Shown in pieces: positions 37,737 through 46,822 of a stretch of DNA of 64,000 nt; within the stretch, counting starts at the first letter, position 1; every line of letters starts with the position of its first letter. The notes below the pieces were generated by a model. The model was not told the origin of the DNA. It ran no database searches and was given only the letters and a program-made list of their open reading frames with translations. The stretch covers positions 1 to 64,000 of the forward strand of contig JAEKKX010000014.1 in assembly GCA_019510125.1 (NCBI GenBank). The letters run 5' to 3'. The position numbers and the translations under genes are program-made. The DNA is from Lysobacterales bacterium (GTDB lineage: Bacteria; Pseudomonadota; Gammaproteobacteria; Xanthomonadales; Xanthomonadaceae).

Positions 37737-38387
37737 ATGTCCACCGCCATCGCCACCCCGCCGGGACGCCTCGAACGCCGGCTGCAGATCGCGATCGTCG
37801 TCGTCGCGCTCGTGGCGTCCGGGATCGCGCCCGCGGACCGGCTCACCTGGCTGCTCGAGACCATCTGGGTGATGGTCGCGCTGCCGGCCGTCGCGCTGAA
37901 CTGGCGGCGGTTCCCGTTGACCCGGCTGCTGTGCTGGCTGCTGGTCGCGCACGCGCTGGTGCTGATCCACGGCGGCGCCTACACCTACGCGCAGACGCCG
38001 CTGGGCTTCCGGCTGCGCGATGCGTTCACCGCGTTGGGGCTGGAGGTCACGCGCAACCCGTGGGACCGGCTCGGCCACCTGATGCAGGGCTTCGTGCCGG
38101 CGATCCTCGCCCGCGAACTGCTGCTTCGGCTCACCCCGCTGCGCCGGGGCGGGTGGCTGGTGTACCTGGTGCTCGCCGCGTGCCTGAGCTTCAGCGCGTT
38201 CTTCGAGCTGATCGAATGGTGGTCGGCGCTGATCTACGGCGCCGACGCCGACGCCTTCCTCGCCACCCAGGGCGACCAGTGGGACACCCAGTGGGACATG
38301 TTCCTGTGCCTGTGCGGCGCGGCGCTGTCGCTGCTGCTGTGGTCGCGCCTGCACGACCACGAACTGGGCCGCGCGGTGGTCGGCTGA
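37737..38387 (+). CDS. DUF2238 (YjdF-like) membrane protein
   Basis: HALVLIHGGAYTYAQTPLGF, NPWDRLGHLMQGFVPAILARELLLR, GDQWDTQWDMFLCLCGAALSLL. Confidence 0.88.
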   Translation: MSTAIATPPGRLERRLQIAIVVVALVASGIAPADRLTWLLETIWVMVALPAVALNWRRFPLTRLLCWLLVAHALVLIHGGAYTYAQTPLGFRLRDAFTALGLEVTRNPWDRLGHLMQGFVPAILARELLLRLTPLRRGGWLVYLVLAACLSFSAFFELIEWWSALIYGADADAFLATQGDQWDTQWDMFLCLCGAALSLLLWSRLHDHELGRAVVG

Positions 38388-38405
38388 AGCGTCGGTCGGA
38401 AACGA

Positions 38406-38431
38406 CGCAGGCCGCCCGGAGGCGGCCTGCG
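38406..38431. terminator. terminator hairpin between convergent genes
   Basis: CGCAGGCCGCC-cgga-GGCGGCCTGCG. Confidence 0.7.
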
Positions 38432-38466
38432 TGCGGATCGACGGCGCGGCGCTGGCCGCGTCGGGA

Positions 38467-39003
38467 TCAGAAGCGGTATTCGAAGCCCAGCGTCGCGGTG
38501 GTGACGCGGATGGTGTCGCCGAACACCTGCGGACGGACGTGGTTGACGTCCAGGCTCAGGCCGATGTTCTCGTTGAAGTCGTAGCCGATCTCGCCGCCGA
38601 GGTAGACGCGGTTGCTGCTGTCGCTGACCGAGCCGAAGCCGGCGAGCGAGGCGTCGAGGTTGACGTGGGCGACGCCGACGCGGCCGCCGACGAAGAAGCC
38701 CTGGTGCGCGGCGGTCATGTTCTTCTTGCCGACGATGCCGACGCCGTAGCCGTCGAGCTCGGCGGTCAGGCCGGAGTCGGAGTCCTTGCCGAAGTTGGTG
38801 TAGAAGGCTTCGACGCCGACGTTGCCGTTGAAGAAGTAGCCGCCGCGGACGCCGTAGGCGGTGTCGTTGCCGTCGTAGCCGTCGATCGACAGATTGCTGT
38901 TGCCGGCTTCGGCGCGGATGAAGCCGCCCGAGCCCTCGGCCGCGAAGGCGGGAGCGACCATGAAGGCGGCGGCGAGGCCGGCCAGAAGAACGTGATGCTT
39001 CAT
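38467..39003 (-). CDS. outer membrane beta-barrel protein
   Basis: MKHHVLLAGLAAAFMVAPAFAAEG signal; alternating strands; C-terminal ...ATLGFEYRF. Confidence 0.85.
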   Translation of the reverse strand: MKHHVLLAGLAAAFMVAPAFAAEGSGGFIRAEAGNSNLSIDGYDGNDTAYGVRGGYFFNGNVGVEAFYTNFGKDSDSGLTAELDGYGVGIVGKKNMTAAHQGFFVGGRVGVAHVNLDASLAGFGSVSDSSNRVYLGGEIGYDFNENIGLSLDVNHVRPQVFGDTIRVTTATLGFEYRF

Positions 39004-39034
39004 CGAAAAACCCCTGTGATGTGTCTTGGATTAA

Positions 39035-39054
39035 GGCCCCCGGTCCCGGGGGCC
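39035..39054. other. perfect GC hairpin upstream of the outer membrane protein gene
   Basis: GGCCCCCGG-tc-CCGGGGGCC, 32-51 bp upstream of the start codon. Confidence 0.6.
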
Positions 39055-39144
39055 GCACATGCTAGGGGCCTCGTCCGCTTTCGTCCACCTGTCGGAACAG
39101 ACAGGATGCGCGCGGCGTCCGGGTGCGGATCGCCGCGCACGAAA

Positions 39145-39167
39145 AAGGCGGGGTCGCCCCCGCCTTC
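39145..39167 (-). terminator. Rho-independent terminator of the TrbM-like gene
   Basis: Minus strand AAGGCGGGG-gcga-CCCCGCCTTTTT. Confidence 0.8.
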
Positions 39168-39203
39168 TTCATGTCCGCGTCGGCCGAAGCCGTGGCGCGT
39201 CGA

Positions 39204-39971
39204 TCAGAAGCCGACGCCGGCCGAGTCCTTCGCCGCCGGGATCGCGCCGCTGGTGGCCGCGACCGACGAGGGGAGCTGGGTGGTGCCGTCGACCCAGTAA
39301 CCGCCGTCGTACTCGGTGATCGTGTTGCCTTCCCAGTCGGTGTACGTGCGGACCACGTAGCGGTCGACGTAGCGCGGCTTGAGGCCGTCGATGTCGGTGT
39401 ACTCGTGGTTGAAGTACGCGTCGCAGTACGACGGCATCACGTTGCTGATCTCGTACTCGTTCTCGCCGACCCAGGTGCGGTTGACCTGGTTGAGGGTGGC
39501 GGCGTCGCAGCGGCCGGCGCCGTTGCCGATCGCTTCGACCAGGCTGCCCATCTGCGGCGTCTCGGACGAGGTCGGGCACATCTTGAGGAAGTTGATGCGC
39601 GCCTGGATCGTCTTCCAGGGCTTGCTCAGGTTGATGCTGAAGTAGCGGGCCAGCGACTTGGCGCACTCGCCCGGGCGGGTGGCGCTGGACAGGCACAGGA
39701 TGGCCTGGCAGGCCAGACCTTCGTCGCCGCCCAACTCCTGCGGCTTCTCCTGGCTGTTGGCCTGGTCGAGCGCTGCCTGCAGTTCAGGGGACAGGCCGCC
39801 GTTGTTGCTGCCGGTGTTCGGGGCCTGGGTATCGGGGGCCTGCACGCTCGGGCCCTGGGTGTCCGGCGTCGTGCTGGTGTCCATGGTGTCGGGCAGGACG
39901 TCCTGCGCGAGGACGGCGCCGCTCGACAGCAGCAGCACGGCCAGGGCCATCGAGATCGCGTTCTTCTTCAT
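39204..39971 (-). CDS. TrbM/KikA/MpfK family secreted protein
   Basis: MKKNAISMALAVLLLSSGAVLAQ signal; ACQAILCLSSATRPGECAKSLARYFSINLSKPWKTIQARINFLKMCP. Confidence 0.85.
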   Translation of the reverse strand: MKKNAISMALAVLLLSSGAVLAQDVLPDTMDTSTTPDTQGPSVQAPDTQAPNTGSNNGGLSPELQAALDQANSQEKPQELGGDEGLACQAILCLSSATRPGECAKSLARYFSINLSKPWKTIQARINFLKMCPTSSETPQMGSLVEAIGNGAGRCDAATLNQVNRTWVGENEYEISNVMPSYCDAYFNHEYTDIDGLKPRYVDRYVVRTYTDWEGNTITEYDGGYWVDGTTQLPSSVAATSGAIPAAKDSAGVGF

Positions 39972-40359
39972 CTGACTTCGCTCCGTGGTCAATTTGGCAA
40001 AGGCGAGAACCGTCGCCATCGACGATTCCGTATTTCGTCTGCCGGAATCCGGCCCAGCCGGATCCCCTGAAGTTCCAGTGCCCCCACAGTCGATGTCGCG
40101 CCGCCACCCGGACCGGGTTCTGAGCGGCGGCAGGAGCCCCAGTTCAGGTTAGCGAAGTTCCGCGACACTTTGCAAAGCGTGCCGCACCCCCCGCGTCCGT
40201 CCGCGGGACGCGCCTGCGGACCGGGGACGAGCGTTCAAGCCGCTGATTATGAACGGCAATTGCGGTCTGGCAGGGCCGTCCACGCGCTGTTTCGACCGGC
40301 GCGAGGCCACAACCGCTCGTCGGAATCCCGTGCGGACGGGCGGTCCGGGCCCGCCGGCG

Positions 40360-41136
40360 TCACCCGGCGGTCTCGTCCTCGGGCCGTCGCCGGAAGGGGA
40401 GGACCGTGCCGCGCTGCGGCTCCGGCCGGTGCCACAGCACCGGCACGTCCTCGGGCCGGGCCGGCTCCAGCGGGTCGGCATCGGCGGCGATCTGTTCTTC
40501 GTCCTCTTCCCAGCTATAGCGCTTGCGCGGCGGCAGCGGGTCGGCGTGCCGGAACAGGAACGCCGACAGCACCCCGGCGATCGCGCCGCCGAGGTGCGAC
40601 TGCCAGGACACGCCCGGTTCGTGCGGCAGGACCGTGATCAGCATGCCGCCGTAGAGGAAGAAGGCGATCATCGCCGCGGCGATCGACGGCCGGTCGCGCC
40701 GCAGCAGGCCCAGCACGAACACCAGGAACATCAGACCGTGGGTGAGGCCGCTGGCGCCGAGGTGGTGGGTGCCGGGCTCGCCCAGCAGCCAGGCGCCGAG
40801 CCCGGACCCCAGCCACAGCAGCGGCAGCGCGCGCACGGTCGCCTTCGGATACACCGCCAGCGCGAGGGTGCCCAGCAGCAGCAGCGAGGCGGCGTTGGCG
40901 GCGATGTGCCCCAGCGAGCCGTGCAGCAGGGGCGCGGTGAGGATGCCGAGCAGCCCGGCGGGGCTGCGCGGAGTCACCGTGAACGCCTCGAAATCGGCGT
41001 CGTGCTGCCACCAGAACACCACCGCCAGCAGCAGCACGAAGGCCAGGCTGGCGTTGAGCGCGCGGAGCAGGCGGCCGCGGTCGGCGGCGCGCTGGGCGGG
41101 GGTGTCGGGGACGTCGTCGGGAGTGGTCAGGCGCAT
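40360..41136 (-). CDS. rhomboid family intramembrane serine protease
   Basis: LLHGSLGHIAANAASLLLLG, HHLGASGLTHGLMFL (GxSG), SWQSHLGGAIAG (catalytic His). Confidence 0.9.
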   Translation of the reverse strand: MRLTTPDDVPDTPAQRAADRGRLLRALNASLAFVLLLAVVFWWQHDADFEAFTVTPRSPAGLLGILTAPLLHGSLGHIAANAASLLLLGTLALAVYPKATVRALPLLWLGSGLGAWLLGEPGTHHLGASGLTHGLMFLVFVLGLLRRDRPSIAAAMIAFFLYGGMLITVLPHEPGVSWQSHLGGAIAGVLSAFLFRHADPLPPRKRYSWEEDEEQIAADADPLEPARPEDVPVLWHRPEPQRGTVLPFRRRPEDETAG

Positions 41137-41304
41137 CGGAAGGTTCTGGAGCCGGTCCGGGCCGCGATCAAGGTCGCGACGCGGTCGCGGCCCGGCCAGC
41201 GGCGGAACGCTGCGGACCGCAACCCTCGGGAATCCGGCCCGCGAGGGCCGCGGCCGGCGCGCCGCCGCCGACGCACGGCGGGCGGGGCGGCGGCCGGCGC
41301 CGGG

Positions 41305-42270
41305 TCATGCCGAGGGCGTTCCGGCCGGGGGCGCCGGCCGCAGCAGGCTCAGCGCCACCGTCGCGCCGATCACCAGCGCCACCACGCCCAGCGACCAGCC
41401 GATCGGGATCTTGACCACGTCGATCAGCAGCATCTTCGCGCCGATGAACAGCAGCACCGTGGCCAGGCCGTACGGCAGCAGGTGGAAGCGGTCGGCCATA
41501 CCCGCCAGCAGGAAGAACATCGCGCGCAGACCCAGCACCGCGAACACGTTGGAGGTCAGCACGATGAACGGGTCGGAGGTGATCGCGAAGATCGCCGGGA
41601 TCGAGTCCACCGCGAAGATCAGGTCGGTCACGCCGATCAGCGCGGTCACCACGAACAGCGGCGTGTACCACGCCTTGCCGTCGCGCATCACCCGGAAGGC
41701 GTTGCCGACGTAGTCGGTGGTCAGCCGCAGGTGCCCGCGCATCCAGCGCAGCAGCGGGTTCTTCTCGAGGTCCGGCGCCTTGCCCGCGGCCAGCAGCATC
41801 TTGATGCCGGTGAGCACCAGGAACGCGCCGAACACGTAGAGGATCCAGTGGAACTTCGCGAGCAGGAACGCGCCGGCGAAGATCATGATCGCGCGCAGCA
41901 CGATCGCGCCCAGCACGCCGATCACCAGCACCTTCTGGCGCTGTTCCTCGGGCACCGCGAAGTAGGTGAACAGCATCAGGAACACGAAGATGTTGTCCAC
42001 CGCCAGCGATTTCTCGACCAGGTAGCCGGTGAGGAATTCCAGCGCGATGCGGTCGCCGGCGACGCGGCCGAAGGCGTCGCTGGCGTACCACCACAGGCCG
42101 GCGTTGAACGCCAGCGCCAGGCCGATCCAGCCCAGGCTCCAGAACAGCGCTTCCTTGAACGTCACCCGGTGCGGCCCGCCGTGGCGCATCAGCACCAGGT
42201 CGACGAGCAGGGCGACGACGACGAGCGCGGCGAACGCGCTCCACAGCAGGGGATTGCCGATGGTCTCCAC
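41305..42270 (-). CDS. TerC/Alx family membrane protein (GTG start)
   Basis: FLTGYLVEKSLAVDNIFVFLMLFTYFAVP, LTSNVFAVLGLRAMFFLLAGM, DLIFAVDSIPAIFAIT. Confidence 0.94.
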   Translation of the reverse strand: METIGNPLLWSAFAALVVVALLVDLVLMRHGGPHRVTFKEALFWSLGWIGLALAFNAGLWWYASDAFGRVAGDRIALEFLTGYLVEKSLAVDNIFVFLMLFTYFAVPEEQRQKVLVIGVLGAIVLRAIMIFAGAFLLAKFHWILYVFGAFLVLTGIKMLLAAGKAPDLEKNPLLRWMRGHLRLTTDYVGNAFRVMRDGKAWYTPLFVVTALIGVTDLIFAVDSIPAIFAITSDPFIVLTSNVFAVLGLRAMFFLLAGMADRFHLLPYGLATVLLFIGAKMLLIDVVKIPIGWSLGVVALVIGATVALSLLRPAPPAGTPSA

Positions 42271-42292
42271 TTTTTTTCTCCCGAAACGAAAA

Positions 42293-42314
42293 CGCCCAAC
42301 CGCTGGGCTGGGCG
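42293..42314 (-). terminator. intrinsic terminator within the terC leader
   Basis: Minus strand CGCCCAGCC-cagc-GGTTGGGCG-TTTTCGTTT. Confidence 0.7.
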
Positions 42315-42339
42315 TCGTGTCTGGCCGGGGCACCGTGGA

Positions 42340-42485
42340 GCGACCGGAAGGAAACGAGGCTTCGCCGTGGCGGCGAAGGTCTCGCTCGCAGCCGCGGCAT
42401 CGGTCGATGACCTCGCGACTGCCGTCCGGCCGGGGCATGGGGCCCGTATTGACGACCGGAACGTTCGGGAGCTACTCCCCTTCTG
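42340..42485 (-). ncRNA. yybP-ykoY-like (Mn2+) riboswitch upstream of terC
   Basis: Minus strand AAGGGGAGTAGCTCCCGAACGTTCCGGTCGTCAATACGGG ... GAGACCTTCGCCGCCACGGCGAAG; precedes a terC/alx gene and a terminator. Confidence 0.8.
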
Positions 42486-42541
42486 GAGCGGGGAGTCTCC
42501 GCGAGCCGGGCGGGGCCGTCAAGCCGCTTACAATACGGCCG

Positions 42542-43738
42542 ATGAACAGACCGTCGAACGCGCCGTCGAGCGCCGCCCCGCTGCCCGAGATCCGCCTCCG
42601 CAACGCCTGGACGTCCCGCCACCCGTGGATCTTCCAGAAGCTGGTCGAGAAGCCGGCCCAGCGGCCCAAGCCGGGCAGCCTGGTCGAGGTGGTGGGCCCG
42701 GACGGAGTGTGGCTCGGCCGCGGCTTCTACAACGGCCACTCGCGGATCGCGATCCGCCTGCTCGAGCGCGACCCCGACGTGGCGGTCGACGCCGACTGGT
42801 TCGCGGCGAAGATCACCGAGGCCGTGCGCCTGCGCCGCGAGGTGCTGAAGCTGGACGCGGTCTCCGACGCCTGGCGCGTGGTCCACAGCGAGGGCGACGG
42901 CCTCAGCGGCCTGGTCGTGGACCGCTACGGCGACCTGCTGGTGGTCGAGTACTTCAGCGCCGGCATGTTCCGTTACCGCGAGTGGATCTACGACGCCCTG
43001 CGCGCGCAGTTCCCCGGCTGCCGCTTCCACGCGTTCGCCGACGAGCACGTGCAGAAGCAGGAAAGCTTCGACTTCCGCGGCAGCGAGCCCGCCGCGCCGG
43101 CGATCATCACCGAGTACGGCGTGAAGTTCCGCGCCGATCCCGCCGGCGCGCACAAGACCGGCTTCTTCGCCGACCAGCGCGAGAACCGCGAATGGCTGTC
43201 GCACCAGTGCGCGGGCAAGCGCGTGCTCGACCTGTGCTGCAACACCGGCGGCTTCGGCGTGTACGCCGCCGCGCGCGGCGCGACCGAAGTGGTCGGGATC
43301 GACATCGACGAGGCGGTGATCGAGATCGCCAAGGGCAACGCCAAGCTCAACGGCGTGCGCCCGCGCTTCGTCCAGGCCGACCTTTTCCCGTGGCTGCGCG
43401 ACGCCGCGGCCAACGGCGAACGCTTCGACGTCGTGATCCTCGACCCGGCGAAGATGACCCGCGACCGCGAGCAGGTGATCCCGGCGCTGAAGAAGTACCT
43501 CGACATGAACAAGCTGGCGATGGGCGTGGTGAAGCCCGGCGGCCTGCTGGCGACGTTCTCGTGCACCGGCCTGGTGAGCGAGGAGCAGTTCCTCGACATG
43601 CTGCGCCGCGCCGCGTTCTACGCCGGCCGCACCGTGCAGGTGCTGAAGGTCGCCGGCGCCGGCGCCGACCACCCGTGGCTGACCGACGTGCAGGAAAGCC
43701 GCTACCTGAAGGCGGTGTTCTGCCGCGTGGTGGACTGA
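42542..43738 (+). CDS. rlmI: class I SAM-dependent rRNA methyltransferase (RlmI-like)
   Basis: PUA-like N-term LRNAWTSRHPWIFQK; VLDLCCNTGGFGVYAAARGA, VILDPAKMTRD, LLATFSCTGLVSEEQF. Confidence 0.93.
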   Translation: MNRPSNAPSSAAPLPEIRLRNAWTSRHPWIFQKLVEKPAQRPKPGSLVEVVGPDGVWLGRGFYNGHSRIAIRLLERDPDVAVDADWFAAKITEAVRLRREVLKLDAVSDAWRVVHSEGDGLSGLVVDRYGDLLVVEYFSAGMFRYREWIYDALRAQFPGCRFHAFADEHVQKQESFDFRGSEPAAPAIITEYGVKFRADPAGAHKTGFFADQRENREWLSHQCAGKRVLDLCCNTGGFGVYAAARGATEVVGIDIDEAVIEIAKGNAKLNGVRPRFVQADLFPWLRDAAANGERFDVVILDPAKMTRDREQVIPALKKYLDMNKLAMGVVKPGGLLATFSCTGLVSEEQFLDMLRRAAFYAGRTVQVLKVAGAGADHPWLTDVQESRYLKAVFCRVVD

Positions 43739-43793
43739 GGCCGTCCCGCGCCGCCGGCGTCGCACCGCGGGCGGCACCGGTACACTGCCGCCC

Positions 43794-45176
43794 ATGTCTC
43801 CGACCCTGCTGCTCGTCCTGATCCTGGTCGCCGTCGCGATCGGCCTCGTCCTGCTCGTCCTGCTGCTGCTGCGCCGTCCCGAAGCCGGGCTGGAGCGCCT
43901 GCGCGCGCAGGTCGAGGACGCGCTGCGCGAGGAGCAGCGCAGCGGTCGCAGCGAACTGCGCGAACAGCTCGACAGCCTGTCGCTGGCGCAGGGGCAGCGG
44001 ATCGAGAGCTTCGGGCGCAGCCTCGGCGACCTGACCCAGCGCACCGACGCGCGCCTGGACGAACTGCGGGTCGCGCTGGGCGACGATGCGCACAAGGCGC
44101 GGCTGGAACTGGCGACCCGCCAGCAGCAGTTCGCCGATGCGCTGGGCGCGCAGTTGCGCGACCTGACCGATCGCAACGAACAGCGCCTGGGCGAACTGCG
44201 CGGCACCCTGGAACAGAAGCTGCGCGAACTGCAGGCCGGCAACGAGGCCAAGCTCGAACAGATGCGCGCCACCGTCGACGAGAAGCTGCAGTCGACGCTG
44301 GAGACGCGGCTGGGCGAATCGTTCCGGCTGGTGTCCGAGCGCCTGGAGCAGGTGCAGCGCGGCCTCGGCGAGATGCAGCAGCTCGCCACCGGCGTCGGCG
44401 ACCTCAAGCGCGTGCTCACCAACGTCAAGACCCGCGGCATCTACGGCGAGGTGCAGCTCGCGGCGCTGCTGGAACAGGCGCTCACCATCGAGCAGTACGA
44501 ACAGAACGTCGCGACCGTGCCCGGTGCGAGCGAGCGCGTGGAGTTCGCGGTGCGGCTGCCGGGGACCGAGGGCGGCGGCCCGGTGCGGCTGCCGATCGAC
44601 GCCAAGTTCCCGCGCGAGGACTACGAGCGCCTGATCGACGCGCAGGAGCGCGCCGACGTCGCGGCGGTGGCCGAAGCCGCGGCCGCGCTGGAACGCCAGA
44701 TCCGGGTCGAGGCCAGGCGCATCCGCGACAAGTACGTCGCCCCGCCGCACACCACCGACTTCGCGCTGCTGTTCCTGCCCACCGAGGGCCTGTACGCCGA
44801 GGTGCTGCGGCGCCCGGGCCTGTTCGAGGCGCTGCAGCGCGAGTTCCGGGTGACGGTGGCCGGACCGACCACGCTGCTGGCGCTGCTCAACAGCCTGCAG
44901 ATGGGCTTCCGCACGCTGGCGATCGAGCAGCGCTCCGGCGAAGTGCGCCAGTTGCTCGGCGCGGTGAAGACCGAGTTCGGCAAGTTCGCGACCGTGCTCG
45001 AACGCGCCAACAGCCAGCTCGGCACGGTGCAGAAGAGCATCGAGGCCGCCGGCGTGCGCACCCGCGCCATCGAGCGGCAACTGCGCAAGGTCGAGGAACT
45101 GCCCGCGGACGATGCGCGGCGACTGCTCGGAGAGGATGCGGTCGATGCCGGGAAGGACCCGGCCGACGAGGACTGA
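43794..45176 (+). CDS. rmuC: DNA recombination protein RmuC
   Basis: N-terminal TM, coiled coil, NVKTRGIYGEVQLAALLEQAL, LPIDAKFPREDYERLIDA, FLPTEGLYAEVLRRPGL. Confidence 0.95.
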   Translation: MSPTLLLVLILVAVAIGLVLLVLLLLRRPEAGLERLRAQVEDALREEQRSGRSELREQLDSLSLAQGQRIESFGRSLGDLTQRTDARLDELRVALGDDAHKARLELATRQQQFADALGAQLRDLTDRNEQRLGELRGTLEQKLRELQAGNEAKLEQMRATVDEKLQSTLETRLGESFRLVSERLEQVQRGLGEMQQLATGVGDLKRVLTNVKTRGIYGEVQLAALLEQALTIEQYEQNVATVPGASERVEFAVRLPGTEGGGPVRLPIDAKFPREDYERLIDAQERADVAAVAEAAAALERQIRVEARRIRDKYVAPPHTTDFALLFLPTEGLYAEVLRRPGLFEALQREFRVTVAGPTTLLALLNSLQMGFRTLAIEQRSGEVRQLLGAVKTEFGKFATVLERANSQLGTVQKSIEAAGVRTRAIERQLRKVEELPADDARRLLGEDAVDAGKDPADED

Positions 45177-45219
45177 GCGTCGTCGTGGCGTGCGGCCGCC
45201 GACGGTAGACGCATGCCAA

Positions 45220-45355
45220 CGGTAGAGCGGCCTTCAGGCCGCTGCTAAACGGATGCAGACGGTAGGGCGGCCCGACCAGCCATGCGGCTGTTGGAAACCG
45301 GGCCGCTTGGTCGCTTTCTTGCACGGCGCAGCGGGCTGAAGCCCGCTCTACCGAA
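45220..45355. repeat. REP/GTAG-type palindromic repeat cluster
   Basis: cGGTAGagcggccttcaggccgctgc (45220-45245), GGTAGggcggcccg...cgggccgct, inverted gcagcgggctgaagcccgctCTACC (45329-45353). Confidence 0.75.
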
Positions 45356-45372
45356 ACGGGGCTTGCGATCGG

Positions 45373-46467
45373 TTACGGCGGGCTCGGCAGCGGCATCGCG
45401 CTGGCCGGCACCGTCGGCGCATCGTCGCCTTCGCGGAGGTAGTCCGGCAGCGAGTCGTCCTCGTCCGAGGCCTCGTCGCCGCGGATCTGGTAGTTGCGGC
45501 GCTGCAGCCAGGCGTCGCGGACCAGCGCGTAGTCGTCGGCCGCGCCTTCGCGCAGGCTGTCGGTCGACAGCAACTGCGCGCGCACGTCGACCAGTTGCAG
45601 GCCCTGCAGGAAGATGCGGATCTTGTCCTCCTCGATCTGCCGGGTCGGCGACAGCGGCGCGTCGCCGGCCATGCCGAACACGTCGCGCACGGTGCGCGGA
45701 CCGAACAGCGGCAGTTCGACGTAGCGCGACTTCTTCCAGCCCCACACGCCGAGGGTCTGGCCGAAGTCCTCGCCGCGGTTGGGCAGGTTGGCGGAGGTCG
45801 CCGGATCGAACAGCCCGCCGATGCCCAGCGTGCTGTTGAGCAGGAACCGGCCGACGCTCTGCCCGGCCTGCTTGGGCTTGCCCTGCAGCAGCGCGTTGAG
45901 CGCGCTGACCGGCTGGCCGAGGTTGTTGAAGAAGTTGCTCACGCCCAGGCGCACCGGGCGCGGCACCACGCGGACGTAGGCGTGCGCGAGCGGCTTGGCG
46001 ATCCGGCGGTCCACGACCATGTTGAAACGGTGCACGCGGCGGTTGTAGCGCTCCCACGGGTCGAAGCTCTTGGGCATCTCGGCCGGCGGCGGCAGCGTGG
46101 GGTCGGCGATCGGGTTGTAGGCGTCGGGATCGGTCGTGCCGTAGATCGCCGCGTAGTCGCGCTCGGCGTCGGTCGGCTGATCGACGGAGTCGCCGGTCGC
46201 GGTCGCCGCCGTGGCGTCCGGCGGCGGCGCTTCGGTGGTGGCGGTCGTCGCGGCATCGCCTTCGACGGCGACGGCCGGCATGGCGTCGGCATCGGTGACC
46301 GCGCCGGCGTCCGCGGGGACGGGCGTCGCCGGGGCTTCGGTCGCGGGGGCGGCGATCACCGTCGCCTGCGGCGGCGCATCGGGGCGGGGCGATTGCGCGG
46401 TGCAGCCGACGGTCAGCAGCGCCAGCGCCAGCAGCGCGGCGCGGGAGAGGGGGGAGAGGCACGTCAT
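45373..46467 (-). CDS. mlaA: phospholipid-binding lipoprotein MlaA (VacJ)
   Basis: LLALALLTVGC lipobox; DPWERYNRRVHRFNMVVDR, RFLLNSTLGIGGLFDPA, GEDFGQTLGVWGW. Confidence 0.95.
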   Translation of the reverse strand: MTCLSPLSRAALLALALLTVGCTAQSPRPDAPPQATVIAAPATEAPATPVPADAGAVTDADAMPAVAVEGDAATTATTEAPPPDATAATATGDSVDQPTDAERDYAAIYGTTDPDAYNPIADPTLPPPAEMPKSFDPWERYNRRVHRFNMVVDRRIAKPLAHAYVRVVPRPVRLGVSNFFNNLGQPVSALNALLQGKPKQAGQSVGRFLLNSTLGIGGLFDPATSANLPNRGEDFGQTLGVWGWKKSRYVELPLFGPRTVRDVFGMAGDAPLSPTRQIEEDKIRIFLQGLQLVDVRAQLLSTDSLREGAADDYALVRDAWLQRRNYQIRGDEASDEDDSLPDYLREGDDAPTVPASAMPLPSPP

Positions 46468-46525
46468 GGCGCGAGTGTAGTCCGTTGTCGCGTGGCGTTG
46501 CGCGGGCCGGTCGTCGCGACCGGGC

Positions 46526-46822
46526 TCAGTCGCGGACGAAGCCGAGGTCGGCGCCCAGCCGGTAGGCGGTGCGCAGGTCGTCGAAGCCCGGCGGCCGGCC
46601 GTCGATCGCCACGTCTGCGGCGCAGCGCTCCGCCACCCGCGAAACCAGCGCCAGGCCGGCGCTGTCGATGCCGTCGACGGCGGTCAGGTCGATGCGGTGG
46701 ACGCCGTCCAGCGCGGCCGGCAGCCGCGCCCACAGCGCGGCGACCGCGTCGCGGCGCAGCGCGCCGGTGAAACGCAGGGTTCCACCGGCGAGCGCGACCG
46801 AGGCGGCGTCCGCGGCGGTCAC
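46526..46822 (-). CDS. mlaB: STAS domain protein MlaB (GTG start)
   Basis: VTAADAASVALAGGTLRFTGALRRDAVAALW..RIDLTAVDGIDSAGLALVSRV; 4-bp overlap with mlaC. Confidence 0.88.
   Translation of the reverse strand: MTAADAASVALAGGTLRFTGALRRDAVAALWARLPAALDGVHRIDLTAVDGIDSAGLALVSRVAERCAADVAIDGRPPGFDDLRTAYRLGADLGFVRD

Noticed and set aside
41168-44440. 1090-aa minus-strand ORF
   Set aside because: Antisense/out of frame to terC, rlmI and rmuC; composition artefact.
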